From positions 1 through 64,000 of the forward strand of contig CACDAL010000006.1 in the NCBI GenBank assembly GCA_902550805.1: 64,000 nucleotides of DNA, in the 5' to 3' direction. The DNA is from an uncultured Pelagibacteraceae bacterium. GTDB lineage: Bacteria > Pseudomonadota > Alphaproteobacteria > Pelagibacterales > Pelagibacteraceae. Of this stretch, positions 55,632 to 64,000 are shown one piece after another. The notes beneath the pieces were generated by a model, which saw only the letters and a list, made by a program, of their open reading frames with translations, was not told the origin of the DNA and ran no database searches. Each line of letters starts with the position of its first letter. Position 1 is the first letter of the stretch. Made by a program: the position numbers and the translations under genes.

Positions 55632-56459
55632 TTAATATTTACCTATTTTTTTTGATCCACTATAGAAGATTTTATTTAATTCGTCGTTTGCTTTTCTTCT
55701 AACTTCAACATTTTTAGAATCCATTAGTTGCTTAGCCCTTGGAGCGTATTCATGATATTTAAAATTATCTTCACCTCTTGCTTTTTGAACATACATTTTG
55801 CCTAAAACTTGATCGACATCACTACCTATGTAACTTTGAATAACAAAACCAATTCTTCTATCTTTGCTATGATTTAAACCAGAGCCATGCACTATTTTAG
55901 GATGATGCAAAGACATTTGTCCTGCTTTTAAAACAACTGGTTTAGTTTCTTCTAATGGAACATTTTCTACTGTTTGACCTCTAGTTAATAAATTACCTTC
56001 GTCAAATTTTTGATTATGTTCTTTTAAACCATCTTTATGAGAACCTACCCACATTCTCATGCAACCATTTTCTTCGCTTGTATCCGTTATCGCTATCCAC
56101 GCAGTTACCCAATTGTAAGGCTCTAATCCTATATACTTTGCATCCTGATGAAAGCTTACAAATCCTTTTTCTGATGGGTTTTTAATAAAAAGAGTAGTTC
56201 CACAAACTAAAATATTTTTTCCAATTATGCTTTCAACTGCATTTAGAATTTTTTCATTATGTGAAACTTTATCAAATACTGGAGAAATTAAGTGAACATA
56301 ATTTCTACCAGAATCTTCTAGTTCTTTAGGCCATTTATTTTCAATAAATTCAATTTCATTTCTAATTTCATTGGCTTCATCTTTAGTCAAAACATTCACA
56401 GGAGAAACATAACCTTCGTCATTATATTGTTTGAGTTGATTTGAGGTTAAATAAGTCAT
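55632..56459 (-). CDS. phytanoyl-CoA dioxygenase (PhyH) family Fe(II)/2-oxoglutarate enzyme
   Basis: 275 aa from the ATG giving MTYLTSNQLKQYNDEGYVSPVNVLT; the ORF-track start is a TTG upstream. The iron triad is visible: HQD in VSFHQDAKYIG and the distal His in SLHHPKIVHGSGLNHS, with the downstream Arg of DRRIGFVIQSY for 2-oxoglutarate. Because the acidic ligand is present it should hydroxylate (or demethylate) rather than halogenate. Substrate unknown; it leads an operon with two Gfo/Idh dehydrogenases. Confidence 0.87.
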   Translation of the reverse strand: MTYLTSNQLKQYNDEGYVSPVNVLTKDEANEIRNEIEFIENKWPKELEDSGRNYVHLISPVFDKVSHNEKILNAVESIIGKNILVCGTTLFIKNPSEKGFVSFHQDAKYIGLEPYNWVTAWIAITDTSEENGCMRMWVGSHKDGLKEHNQKFDEGNLLTRGQTVENVPLEETKPVVLKAGQMSLHHPKIVHGSGLNHSKDRRIGFVIQSYIGSDVDQVLGKMYVQKARGEDNFKYHEYAPRAKQLMDSKNVEVRRKANDELNKIFYSGSKKIGKY

Positions 56460-56492
56460 ATTGTTTTTTGAATAAAATTTTTTCAAGAATAT

Positions 56493-57272
56493 ATGAATTG
56501 TACAATTTCATCTATACATTATTGTCCAGTCAAATCTGTGTCTTTTCAAAGTATAGAGAAATGTGATATTACAAAAAATCTTGGGATGGCTAATGATAGA
56601 ATGTTTGCTTTTTCAAGAAGTGTCGATTTAGAAAAAGCAAAAATAATTGAAAAAAATCCCAATGAAAGAAAATTAAATAATTTTTTAACATTAAAAAACT
56701 CACCTATTTTAAATAAATATAATTTTTCTTACAAAAATAAAATATTAACTCTTACTCAAGATAATAAAGATTTAATATCAATATCTGCGGATGATCAAAA
56801 TGAGAGATTGCAGCTTTCAAATAGATTAATGGAGCTAGAAAATTCATTAATAAAGCCTATTTTTTTATTAAAAAATACCGACTTTCCATTTTATGACACC
56901 TCTCACTCAAACAATGTTTTTAACTCAATGTCCCTAATTAATCTGAATAGCATTAAAGATTTTGAAAATAAAATTAATGAAAAAATTGAGCTTCAAAGAT
57001 TTAGAGCAAATTTTTATGTGGATGGAATCGAAGCTTGGGAAGAACGTAATTGGATAGGAAAAATTATTAAAATAAACAACGTTTCTTTTAAAGTTGAAAA
57101 AAATATTCCAAGATGTGTTGCTATAAATTTAAAACCAAAAACAGATGATAATTCTTTAAATTTACTACAATCATTAAAAAAAACTTATAATCACTTTGAT
57201 ATGGGAATTTATTTAGCTGCAGTAAGCAATGGAAATATAGAAGTTGGAAACAAAATAGAAGTTAACACATAA
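56493..57272 (+). CDS. MOSC-domain protein (YcbX/mARC-like)
   Basis: 259 aa. The N-terminal beta-barrel SIHYCPVKSVSFQSIEKCDITKNLGMANDRMFAF and C-terminal MOSC domain ending RCVAINLKPKTDDNSLNLLQSLKKTYNHFDMGIYLAAVSNGNIEVGNKIEV, with the Cys (IPRC) that binds molybdenum cofactor in relatives. YcbX/mARC-type enzymes reduce N-hydroxylated compounds using Moco. There is no fused ferredoxin domain, so it needs a separate electron donor. Confidence 0.82.
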   Translation: MNCTISSIHYCPVKSVSFQSIEKCDITKNLGMANDRMFAFSRSVDLEKAKIIEKNPNERKLNNFLTLKNSPILNKYNFSYKNKILTLTQDNKDLISISADDQNERLQLSNRLMELENSLIKPIFLLKNTDFPFYDTSHSNNVFNSMSLINLNSIKDFENKINEKIELQRFRANFYVDGIEAWEERNWIGKIIKINNVSFKVEKNIPRCVAINLKPKTDDNSLNLLQSLKKTYNHFDMGIYLAAVSNGNIEVGNKIEVNT

Positions 57273-57369
57273 AAATTTATTTTAATCAACCTGCAATTGT
57301 ATTTTTGAGACTGTACAAATATCTTCTATTTTGATTTACTCTCCGATTAACTTAATTAGGGAGAAAAAA

Positions 57370-58215
57370 ATGAGTAGATTAATAAAATTGTTTACAGTTT
57401 TACTTGTTCTTCTTTTCAGCATTTCATCAGTTAGCGCTAAAACATTAACTGAAAGACTTGCGGATGGACACAAGTTGAGACTTGGTTTTGGTACTGCTGT
57501 GCCATGGGCTTATGCTGGCGATAATGGTGAAGCTTTAGGATTTGTTAACATGATAGCATTAACAGTACTTGAAGAAATGGGAATTACAGAGCACGAAACC
57601 AAAGTTTTTGAGTGGTCAGGTTTAATTCCAGGAATTAATGCAGATCGTTCAGACATGATAACTGGAGGTATGTATATTTTAAAAAGCAGATGTGAAAATA
57701 TAGACTTTTCTGATCCAATAGGAGTATTTGGTGATGCAATGTTGGTTCCTAAAGGAAATCCTAAAGGAATTAATAATTATGCAGACGTTGTTAGAACAGG
57801 AGCTACACTTGTTACCGGTACTGGTTTCAATACCGTAGAAGCTGCTAAAAAATTTGGCGTACCTGATAGTCAAATGTTATTAGTAGAAGGTGAAGTAGGA
57901 ATACTTGCAGCTATGAAAGCAGGAAGAGCTGATGCGGCAGTTCAAACTTTTTTTGGCGCAAAAGAGCATGAAGAAAAAACTGGTGGTGCATTTGAAGTAA
58001 CTGATCCTAAGGCTATGCCAAAAGAAACTGTAAACGTTGTCGGAATTGGTTTTAGAAAAAGTGATGATAAATTCAGAGAAGCATTCAATGCTGCTTTAGC
58101 TAAAGTTTTAGCTAATCCAGGTAAAATGTTAGAGAGAGCTGGTAAGTATGGGTATGATAAAGCTCAACTTCCTCCTCCAGATATGACTACAGAGTGGGCT
58201 TGTTCAACTAAGTAG
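57370..58215 (+). CDS. ehuB: ectoine/amino acid-type ABC transporter substrate-binding protein
   Basis: 281 aa from the ATG with an AGGGAG ribosome site (MSRLIKLFTVLLV); the ORF-track start is 13 codons upstream. Signal peptide to about SVSA, then a polar amino acid-type receptor: LRLGFGTAVPWAYAGDNGEALGFVNMIALTVLEEMG, RSDMITGGMYILKSRCENIDFSDPI. The neighbour order and sequence pattern resemble EhuB (ectoine/hydroxyectoine); the ligand could be another zwitterion. A strong terminator follows before the permease genes. Confidence 0.85.
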   Translation: MSRLIKLFTVLLVLLFSISSVSAKTLTERLADGHKLRLGFGTAVPWAYAGDNGEALGFVNMIALTVLEEMGITEHETKVFEWSGLIPGINADRSDMITGGMYILKSRCENIDFSDPIGVFGDAMLVPKGNPKGINNYADVVRTGATLVTGTGFNTVEAAKKFGVPDSQMLLVEGEVGILAAMKAGRADAAVQTFFGAKEHEEKTGGAFEVTDPKAMPKETVNVVGIGFRKSDDKFREAFNAALAKVLANPGKMLERAGKYGYDKAQLPPPDMTTEWACSTK

Positions 58216-58234
58216 TATTAAAAATATAATTATT

Positions 58235-58273
58235 AATCAGGCGACTTAAAAATAAAGTCGCCTGATTTTTTTT
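58235..58273 (+). terminator. perfect 13-bp hairpin terminator between ehuB and ehuC
   Basis: AATCAGGCGACTT, loop AAAAATA, AAGTCGCCTGATT followed by a run of eight T in total. It sits 20 bp after ehuB and 22 bp before ehuC, so most transcripts should end after the receptor gene. Confidence 0.92.
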
Positions 58274-58294
58274 AAATTAATTTAAGGTAATACA

Positions 58295-58966
58295 GTGAGC
58301 TATTTTGCATTTTTAGCTGAACACGGGACGACATTACTTCTAGGAACAGTCACTACTATAAAGGTTTTGATATGTTCTATGATTTTATATGTAATTATTT
58401 CTATGATTTTTGGTTTGATGCGTTTATCCAAAAATCTAATTATTCAAGGAATAGCTACTGTATATATAGAATTTTTTAGAGGAACTTCATTATTAGTCCA
58501 ACTGTTTTGGGTCTATTATGTTTTGCCTTTTTTTGGGCTTTCATTAGAAGCTTTTGTTGCAGGAGTTGTTGCCCTGGGAATGAATTTTGGAGCTTATGGA
58601 GCTGAAATAGTAAGAGGAGGAATATTAGCTGTCCCCAAAGGACAATGGGAAGCCGCGCATGCCCTTAATTTTAGTCCTGCAAAAAGAATTAAAAGAATAA
58701 TTATTCCACAAATATTTCCAATTATTTTGCCACCTGCAGCAAATTTAACTGTAGAACTTTTAAAAGCTACTGCATTAGTTGCGCTTGTTACAGTAGTTGA
58801 TTTAACTTTTGAAGCGAAACAAATTAATTCAATTACTTGGCTTTCAGCTCAATGTTTTGGAACAGCTTTATTAATTTACTATATTATAGCTCGCTTTGCA
58901 CTTGTACCTTTTTTAAGATGGCTAGAAGTTTTAGCTGCAAGAAAAGTTGGAAGAGGAAAGGCTTAA
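58295..58966 (+). CDS. ehuC: amino acid/ectoine ABC transporter permease
   Basis: 223 aa, GTG start backed by AAGG 9 nt upstream. HisM-type permease: TLLLGTVTTIKVLICSM, VYIEFFRGTSLLVQLFWVYYVLPFFG and the EAA loop QWEAAHALNFSPAKRIKRIIIPQIFPIILPP. Five to six helices. Partner of the following permease. Confidence 0.9.
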   Translation: MSYFAFLAEHGTTLLLGTVTTIKVLICSMILYVIISMIFGLMRLSKNLIIQGIATVYIEFFRGTSLLVQLFWVYYVLPFFGLSLEAFVAGVVALGMNFGAYGAEIVRGGILAVPKGQWEAAHALNFSPAKRIKRIIIPQIFPIILPPAANLTVELLKATALVALVTVVDLTFEAKQINSITWLSAQCFGTALLIYYIIARFALVPFLRWLEVLAARKVGRGKA

Positions 58967-58970
58967 TATT

Positions 58971-59648
58971 ATGGAAATGGGTTTTAGATGGGATTTTGCA
59001 TACGAAATATTGCCGAATATGTTATGGGCAACTTTAAATACTATAATTGCTGCGGGAGTAGGATATGCGATAGCTCTTGTTGTTGGTTTATTTTTTTTAT
59101 TAGGTCAAAGAACACCATCAAAAATTATAAATGGAATAAACAGAGAAATAGTTGAATTTATTCGTTCAACACCACTTTTGATACAGTTATTTTTTGTATA
59201 TTTTGTTTTACCTCAATTTGGAATAACTTTATCAGCTTGGCTTTGTGGGATGATTACAATTGGACTTCATTTTGGAACTTACCTTTCTGAAGTTTACAGA
59301 GGAGCTTTGGAAGGTGTTTCAAAAGCTCAGTGGGAAGCATGTAGAGCACTAAACTTTTCCACAACTTATACTTATAGAAAAATTGTTTTACCTCAGGCTT
59401 TTCCAATAGCAATTCCAGGTATGGGAAATTATTTAGTAGGAATTTTTAAAGATACTCCTTTGTTATCGACAATTGGTGTCGCAGAACTATTTCATGCAGC
59501 AACGGCAGTAGGAGGATACAATTATAGATACTTGGAACCTTACACAATGGTTGGTATAATATTTTTAATTCTTTCTATTCCTGCCGCAATGTGGGTAAGA
59601 AAATTAGAGAGAACTGTAAATGTAGCTCAAGGAAAAATAAAACAATAA
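58971..59648 (+). CDS. ehuD: amino acid/ectoine ABC transporter permease
   Basis: 225 aa from the ATG giving MEMGFRWDFAYEILPNMLWATLNTI; the ORF-track start lies inside ehuC. HisQ/M-type permease with IVEFIRSTPLLIQLFFVYFVLPQFG and the EAA loop QWEACRALNFSTTYTYRKIVLPQAFPIAIPG. Four bases after ehuC. Confidence 0.9.
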   Translation: MEMGFRWDFAYEILPNMLWATLNTIIAAGVGYAIALVVGLFFLLGQRTPSKIINGINREIVEFIRSTPLLIQLFFVYFVLPQFGITLSAWLCGMITIGLHFGTYLSEVYRGALEGVSKAQWEACRALNFSTTYTYRKIVLPQAFPIAIPGMGNYLVGIFKDTPLLSTIGVAELFHAATAVGGYNYRYLEPYTMVGIIFLILSIPAAMWVRKLERTVNVAQGKIKQ

Positions 59649-59660
59649 TAGATTAATATT

Positions 59661-60452
59661 ATGGAAAATAAAAATTCTGATGAAATAATAGTAAAATTTG
59701 AAGAAGTAACAAAACAATATGGCGACCTAGTAGTTTTAGACAAACTTAATTTGGATATCAAAAAAAATGAAATGGTTTCAATTATTGGGCCATCAGGATC
59801 AGGCAAAACAACAGTTCTACGAGTTTTAATGACTTTAGAAAAAATTAATGGAGGAGTTATCCATTTAGATGGTGAAACTCTTACACATATGAATTTAAAT
59901 GGCAAACAAGTTGAAGCTAATGAAAAATATTTAAGAGAAAGACGTTCAAAAATTGGAATGGTATTTCAACAATTTAATCTTTTTCCCCATATGACAGCTC
60001 TACAAAACTGCATTGAAGCACCAGTAGAAGTGCTTGGAATGAAAAAAGAAGAAGCCGAGGAAAGAGCTCTTGATTTGCTTGAATTAGTTGGGTTAACTGA
60101 CAAAAAAGATCAACATCCTTCAAGACTATCTGGAGGTCAACAACAAAGAGTAGCGATAGCCAGAGCGCTAGCAATGAGACCAAAAGTTATGCTTTTAGAT
60201 GAAATTACTTCAGCTTTAGACCCAGAAGTTGTTGGAGAAGTTCTTAACGTTATTAGATCATTAAACAAAGAACATAATTTAACCATGATAATGGTTACTC
60301 ACCAAATGGGTTTTGCTAGAGAAATATCGGATCGGGTTTGTTTTTTTAATGACGGTAAAATTTTTGAACAAGGACCTCCTGAAAAATTATTTGGTGATCC
60401 ACAAAACGAAAGAACAAAACAATTCTTACATGCTGTTCTTGATGCAAATTAA
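59661..60452 (+). CDS. ehuA: amino acid/ectoine ABC transporter ATP-binding protein
   Basis: 263 aa. Walker A GPSGSGKTT, signature LSGGQQQRVAIARAL, Walker B VMLLDEITSALDPE and H-loop MVTHQMGF, the GlnQ/HisP pattern. Drives uptake through EhuC/EhuD. The stop overlaps the end of the convergent MFS gene by 4 bp. Confidence 0.94.
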   Translation: MENKNSDEIIVKFEEVTKQYGDLVVLDKLNLDIKKNEMVSIIGPSGSGKTTVLRVLMTLEKINGGVIHLDGETLTHMNLNGKQVEANEKYLRERRSKIGMVFQQFNLFPHMTALQNCIEAPVEVLGMKKEEAEERALDLLELVGLTDKKDQHPSRLSGGQQQRVAIARALAMRPKVMLLDEITSALDPEVVGEVLNVIRSLNKEHNLTMIMVTHQMGFAREISDRVCFFNDGKIFEQGPPEKLFGDPQNERTKQFLHAVLDAN

Positions 60453-61762
60453 TTTTGATTTTCCTTACTAGATAAATCTACACCAGCATCAGGATCTAAC
60501 TCCATACCTAGCGGTGTAATATTTCTTGGCATTGGTGTAAATGTATTATCAGGATTTTCTTCAGTTGATCTTCTGGTCATTCTATAAATTCCAAATACAC
60601 CAATTAAAGTTTGAAAAATAAATAAAAAAATAAATATACCGTTAGGACCAAAATGTCTCATAAAAAATGAACACACAAACGGAGCAGACATTGCACTTAG
60701 TCCGAATATGATTTGCATACCAGCACCCGCAGATACAAATTTTTCTTTTGGTAAAAAATCATTTACATAAGCAAGATTAAGGGAAAACAATGGTAGAGAC
60801 ATCCCCGCATAAAGACTTATAAATATATAAAACAACATTCTATGATTAGTAATATGTTGAAGTACAGTTTTCCAATTAGAAGATAGATTTATAAAGTCCG
60901 GCGACACTGAAACAGAAAAATAACATAAAACTGTTAATACAGAGCCTAATAACGCTGTAATAATTAATATAAATCTTCTATCAAAACGATCCGATAAATA
61001 TCCTATTGGCCACTGGAATATAGCTCCTGAAAGTGTAATTAAAAATAAATATAAAGAAATTTCTAAAACTGAAAAATTCATTAAAGCTCCAAAAACCGCA
61101 CCCATTGTAAATATTGCTGGATGAATAAATCCTACACAAAACATACTAAATGTTGCAAGAGGAGAAATTTTATATAATTCTTTTATTTTAATTCGAGATG
61201 TTTTTTTAAAAGTCGGTGGTTTACGTTTTGTAAGAAGTATAGGCACTAATGCAATGGATAGTAGTAACGAAACTAAAATGAACGGTTCATAATTTTTTGG
61301 ATTATTAAAATTTAAAAGAAGAGTTCCTAAACCAATTCCCACAAAAGTTATTATCATATAAATTGATAAAACTTTTCCACGTGTTTTATTAGTTGCTCTA
61401 TCGTTAAGCCAGCTTTCAACAACTACAAATATACTTATAATACTGAAGCCAGTCATAAATCTTCCAAATATCCAAACATATGGATCAACAATAACTGAAT
61501 GCAGCAAAATACTTAAAGATGCTGTTGAAGCAAAAGCAGCAAAAACTCTAATATGTCCAACTTTACCTACTAAATTTGGAACAACATTTGCACCAACAAA
61601 ATATCCTATAAAATATCCAGACATTAGAGCGCCTGTTGCTATAATATTGAAATTTTCCAAGACCGCTCTTAGTCCTAATAAATTACCCTGTAAACCATGC
61701 GCTATTATAAGAACACCATAACCAAGAAAAAGTGCCCAAGAATTTTTAATAAGATTTCCCAT
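60449..61762 (-). CDS. MFS permease, YcaD-like
   Basis: 437 aa with about twelve helices. N-half: ATGALMSGYFIGYFVGANVVPNLVGKVGHIRVFAAF and FVVVESWLNDRATNKTRGKVLSIYMI; C-half: FQWPIGYLSDRFDRRFILIITALLGS. This pattern is close to the YcaD family of unknown substrate. A soluble tail (EENPDNTFTPMPRNITPLGMELDPD) ends the chain. It is transcribed alone, convergent with ehuA. Confidence 0.85.
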   Translation of the reverse strand: MGNLIKNSWALFLGYGVLIIAHGLQGNLLGLRAVLENFNIIATGALMSGYFIGYFVGANVVPNLVGKVGHIRVFAAFASTASLSILLHSVIVDPYVWIFGRFMTGFSIISIFVVVESWLNDRATNKTRGKVLSIYMIITFVGIGLGTLLLNFNNPKNYEPFILVSLLLSIALVPILLTKRKPPTFKKTSRIKIKELYKISPLATFSMFCVGFIHPAIFTMGAVFGALMNFSVLEISLYLFLITLSGAIFQWPIGYLSDRFDRRFILIITALLGSVLTVLCYFSVSVSPDFINLSSNWKTVLQHITNHRMLFYIFISLYAGMSLPLFSLNLAYVNDFLPKEKFVSAGAGMQIIFGLSAMSAPFVCSFFMRHFGPNGIFIFLFIFQTLIGVFGIYRMTRRSTEENPDNTFTPMPRNITPLGMELDPDAGVDLSSKENQN

Positions 61763-61812
61763 TTTTGTGTGACTATGCCTTTTGTATAAAAAAGCAAGTA
61801 GTTAGTTTTTTA

Positions 61813-62676
61813 TTATGTTTTTTTTAAGGCTAAGAATGAATGAGTTGCGATTGTTAATATAATTATAGAACCTCCTATTATGGTTTCCAAACTAGGCTGC
61901 TCGTTAATTACAAGCCACACCCAGATTGGTCCAAGTATAGTTTCTAGTAAAAAGAAGAGATTAACTTCAGCGCCAGTTATAAATCTTGGAGCTATAGTTA
62001 CCAAAACAAAAGGTATGGCGACACACATTACACACATTAAAGGTACGTAGAATAAATCTCTTCCTATCAATTCGAAACTTTCTACAAAGAAAAATGCAAA
62101 AATAGCAACACACAATTTACCTATGACAGCCGAAGGAACTAGATCTCTATTTTTAGCGTATCTTGCAAGTGTTGCATTACAAGCTAAACCAAGCGCCGTT
62201 ATAAAACCAAATAAGTCACCATAAAGATTGCCTAATTTAAGAGAGTCGTAAAATATGTATATACATGCAAAAAATGTAACCAGTATAGCTATCCATGTTT
62301 TTTTATCAGGTGCTTCTTTCAAAAATATAGCACCTAATATAGCCGAAAGCATTGGAGCTAGGGCAATCATTACCAATGTATTGGCAACATTGGTATTTTG
62401 TATTGATATTAGGAAAGTAATATTACAAGCAGAGAAACTTATAAAATAAAATATCCCAGGATAACCAATACCTATTAAAGCTTTTAAAAAATTACTTTTG
62501 TAAAATAATAATAGTCCAATTAAAACAACCACAAAGGGTATAGCACCTCTGTAAAACAACATTCCCCAAGTTTCTATATTAGACAATCTTATTAACAATG
62601 AGTCTGGTGTAAGTAACATAACAGCCACAAACGCTAATAAAGAACCTTTTTGTTGGTTGGTTGAATTTTTAAACAT
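61813..62676 (-). CDS. DMT-superfamily permease (EamA family)
   Basis: 287 aa, ten helices: DSLLIRLSNIETWGMLFYRGAIPFVVVLIGL in the first repeat, FFLLETILGPIWVWLVINEQPSLETIIGG in the second. Its architecture is very like that of the permease at 22544. Its start shares a base with the upstream gene's stop (TAATG on the minus strand), so it is translationally coupled to the DUF255 gene. Confidence 0.86.
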   Translation of the reverse strand: MFKNSTNQQKGSLLAFVAVMLLTPDSLLIRLSNIETWGMLFYRGAIPFVVVLIGLLLFYKSNFLKALIGIGYPGIFYFISFSACNITFLISIQNTNVANTLVMIALAPMLSAILGAIFLKEAPDKKTWIAILVTFFACIYIFYDSLKLGNLYGDLFGFITALGLACNATLARYAKNRDLVPSAVIGKLCVAIFAFFFVESFELIGRDLFYVPLMCVMCVAIPFVLVTIAPRFITGAEVNLFFLLETILGPIWVWLVINEQPSLETIIGGSIIILTIATHSFLALKKT

Positions 62677-64000
62677 TAGAATTTACTTTCTATATAATTA
62701 TTAACTTCAGCTAGATTTTTTAATTTTTTGGAACAAGTTTGGTTTTTACATACCACAATACTTCCGTCTGATTCATCTACATTTTTATAAACAAATGTTG
62801 CTCTACCCAAATAGTTTTTTTGTAAATCATTTTTTATTTCTTTTATTGATTCAGGTTTCCCAAAAAAAGTAAATGAAATATTATCTTCACATAAATCTAA
62901 AGTTTTAATAAAACTAAACATCTGAGAATAAAATGAATTAAGCACTTGATGGAATGATTTTTTTAGAATTTCAACTTTATCTTTCCAAAATTTATCATTT
63001 GTGATTGTGTAAAGTTTATTACACAAGCTTAAATATACGCTATTTCCGTTTGGAATATTGCTATCATTTATGTCAATAGGACTGGCAAAAAGATCGTTCT
63101 CTTTAATTATGTTTTTTTGTAATAATTGAGAATCTTTATTATAAAAGATTTCCCATATTTCTTTCATTATAGTAATTGATTTTTCGAGTGATCTTTCATC
63201 ACCATCAACCTCATATATTGTAATTAACAACATAGCATAATAGACGTAATCTTCTAAAAATACGTCTATTTCACTAGAATTATAACAATGATAAATTTTT
63301 TTAGATAATTTTTCACTTAAGATTTTTAAAGCATCTAAAGCATCATTTTTAAGTTTACTGTCTTCTAGTACAATAGAGGCATTAATTAGAGTATCTAAAA
63401 GAAAAGCATTTAAATCTGTTTGTGATTTATTATCAAAAAATGGTTTAATTCTCTTTTGTCTTTCTTGAATAAGTTTTTTTTCAATTTCAACAATTTTATT
63501 TTCTTCTTCTTCTGTAATTTCTTTGTTTGACTCAATTAATATGTTTTTTCCTTCAAAATTTCCTGTATTTGAAATTTCATATTTTTTTTCAAATAAAGAC
63601 AAATCATTTTGAAGAAGATTTTTTAATTCATCGTATGACCAAACATAATACTTTCCTTCAACACCTTCACTATCTGCATCATAAGCAGAACCATATAAAT
63701 TTTCGTTATTTTTAAATTCTTTATTTAGGAAATTAATTGTTTGTATAAGTTTTTTTTTAAAATATTTTTTTTTAGTTTTTTGATAAAATCTAGTTAAAAG
63801 ATTTACGTACTGAATATTGTCGTACAACATTTTTTCAAAATGTGGAATAATCCATTTTTCGTCAACAGAATATCTAGCAATACCACCTTCTAATTGATCA
63901 TAAACTCCTTTTGAAGAAATATTAGATAATAATGTTTCTACTGGTGTTAAATATTTTTGATTATTTGTTTTCAAATAAAAATAAAAGATAGCATCAAACA
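62676..64000 (-). CDS. YyaL/DUF255 (thioredoxin-domain) protein, C-terminal two thirds, cut by window edge
   Basis: The frame is open to the right window edge; the ORF-track start is an internal TTG and upstream residues (FDAIFYFYLKTNNQKYLTP) continue the family pattern. Visible landmarks are SKGVYDQLEGGIARYSVDEKWIIPHFEKMLYDNIQYVNLLTRFY and SAYDADSEGVEGKYYVWSYDEL, the alpha/alpha-toroid part of the YyaL/SSP411 family. The N-terminal thioredoxin-like domain lies outside the window. Function unknown. Confidence 0.88.
   Translation of the reverse strand, partial: FDAIFYFYLKTNNQKYLTPVETLLSNISSKGVYDQLEGGIARYSVDEKWIIPHFEKMLYDNIQYVNLLTRFYQKTKKKYFKKKLIQTINFLNKEFKNNENLYGSAYDADSEGVEGKYYVWSYDELKNLLQNDLSLFEKKYEISNTGNFEGKNILIESNKEITEEEENKIVEIEKKLIQERQKRIKPFFDNKSQTDLNAFLLDTLINASIVLEDSKLKNDALDALKILSEKLSKKIYHCYNSSEIDVFLEDYVYYAMLLITIYEVDGDERSLEKSITIMKEIWEIFYNKDSQLLQKNIIKENDLFASPIDINDSNIPNGNSVYLSLCNKLYTITNDKFWKDKVEILKKSFHQVLNSFYSQMFSFIKTLDLCEDNISFTFFGKPESIKEIKNDLQKNYLGRATFVYKNVDESDGSIVVCKNQTCSKKLKNLAEVNNYIESKF

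Overview
This is a dense, AT-rich bacterial chromosome segment, with roughly 95% of the bases inside genes. It carries recA, alaS and guaA, an alphaproteobacterial-looking operon style and very short intergenic gaps. The tandem glycine riboswitch in front of gcvT, the strong C1/glycine/osmolyte bias and the many ABC and DMT transporters fit a SAR11 (Pelagibacterales, Candidatus Pelagibacter-like) genome. That assignment is inference from gene content and base composition; I ran no database search. No rRNA, tRNA, CRISPR array, prophage or transposase was found, and no gene-free stretch exceeds 300 bases. Both window edges cut a gene.

Layout. 1-14.6 kb is mostly housekeeping: a GFA-family fragment, a glycerate-kinase-like P-loop kinase, a TolC-type outer membrane protein, recA, alaS, icd, psd-pssA, a glycosyltransferase, rlmE, a TPR protein, guaA, gloA, panB and terC. 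14.6-23.4 kb holds a branched-chain-type ABC transporter (divergent binding protein plus livHMGF). It is followed by a DUF1445 (D-glutamate cyclase-like) gene, pxpA divergent from pxpBC, and a DMT permease: an apparent 5-oxoproline/glutamate catabolic island. 23.4-27.9 kb is a tandem glycine riboswitch and gcvTHP. 27.9-32.4 kb is a COG2907 flavoprotein / DUF1365 / Cfa-like methyltransferase / DUF3833 / SDR lipid-modification cluster. 32.5-36.6 kb holds mixed genes (FAD oxidoreductase, periplasmic msrA, TauE/SafE permease, moaB, DMT, DUF1244).

36.6-48.0 kb is a molybdenum cofactor and NAD-dependent formate dehydrogenase region. A leftward operon runs IscU-like scaffold, HPP membrane protein, fdhD, fused FdsG-FdsB, FdsA, moaA, moaC, moaD, moaE. 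It is divergent from mobA-moeA, with an xdhC homologue converging at the end. 48.0-51.3 kb is a tight operon of a DMT permease, a creatinase and an arginine:glycine-amidinotransferase-like enzyme. 51.3-53.6 kb is an unusual block: a 582-codon secreted protein of unknown function lies between nested direct repeats that duplicate the start of a 75-aa gene with an exact 2040-bp offset. 53.5-57.3 kb holds two Gfo/Idh/MocA dehydrogenases, a PhyH dioxygenase and a MOSC protein. 57.4-60.5 kb is an ehuBCDA-type amino-acid/ectoine ABC transporter. 60.4-64 kb holds an MFS permease, a DMT permease and a truncated YyaL/DUF255 protein.

Working together, the genes describe a heterotroph that imports amino acids and methylated or nitrogenous osmolytes. 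It splits glycine to C1 units through gcvTHP, oxidises C1 units to CO2 through formate dehydrogenase, and recovers nitrogen from 5-oxoproline and guanidino compounds. The observations I consider most worth checking are: the creatinase/amidinotransferase pair; the 2040-bp nested-repeat island; moaA and moaD, whose terminal Gly-Gly codons also form the Shine-Dalgarno of the next gene; and the compact formate dehydrogenase operon with its own Fe-S scaffold and HPP protein.
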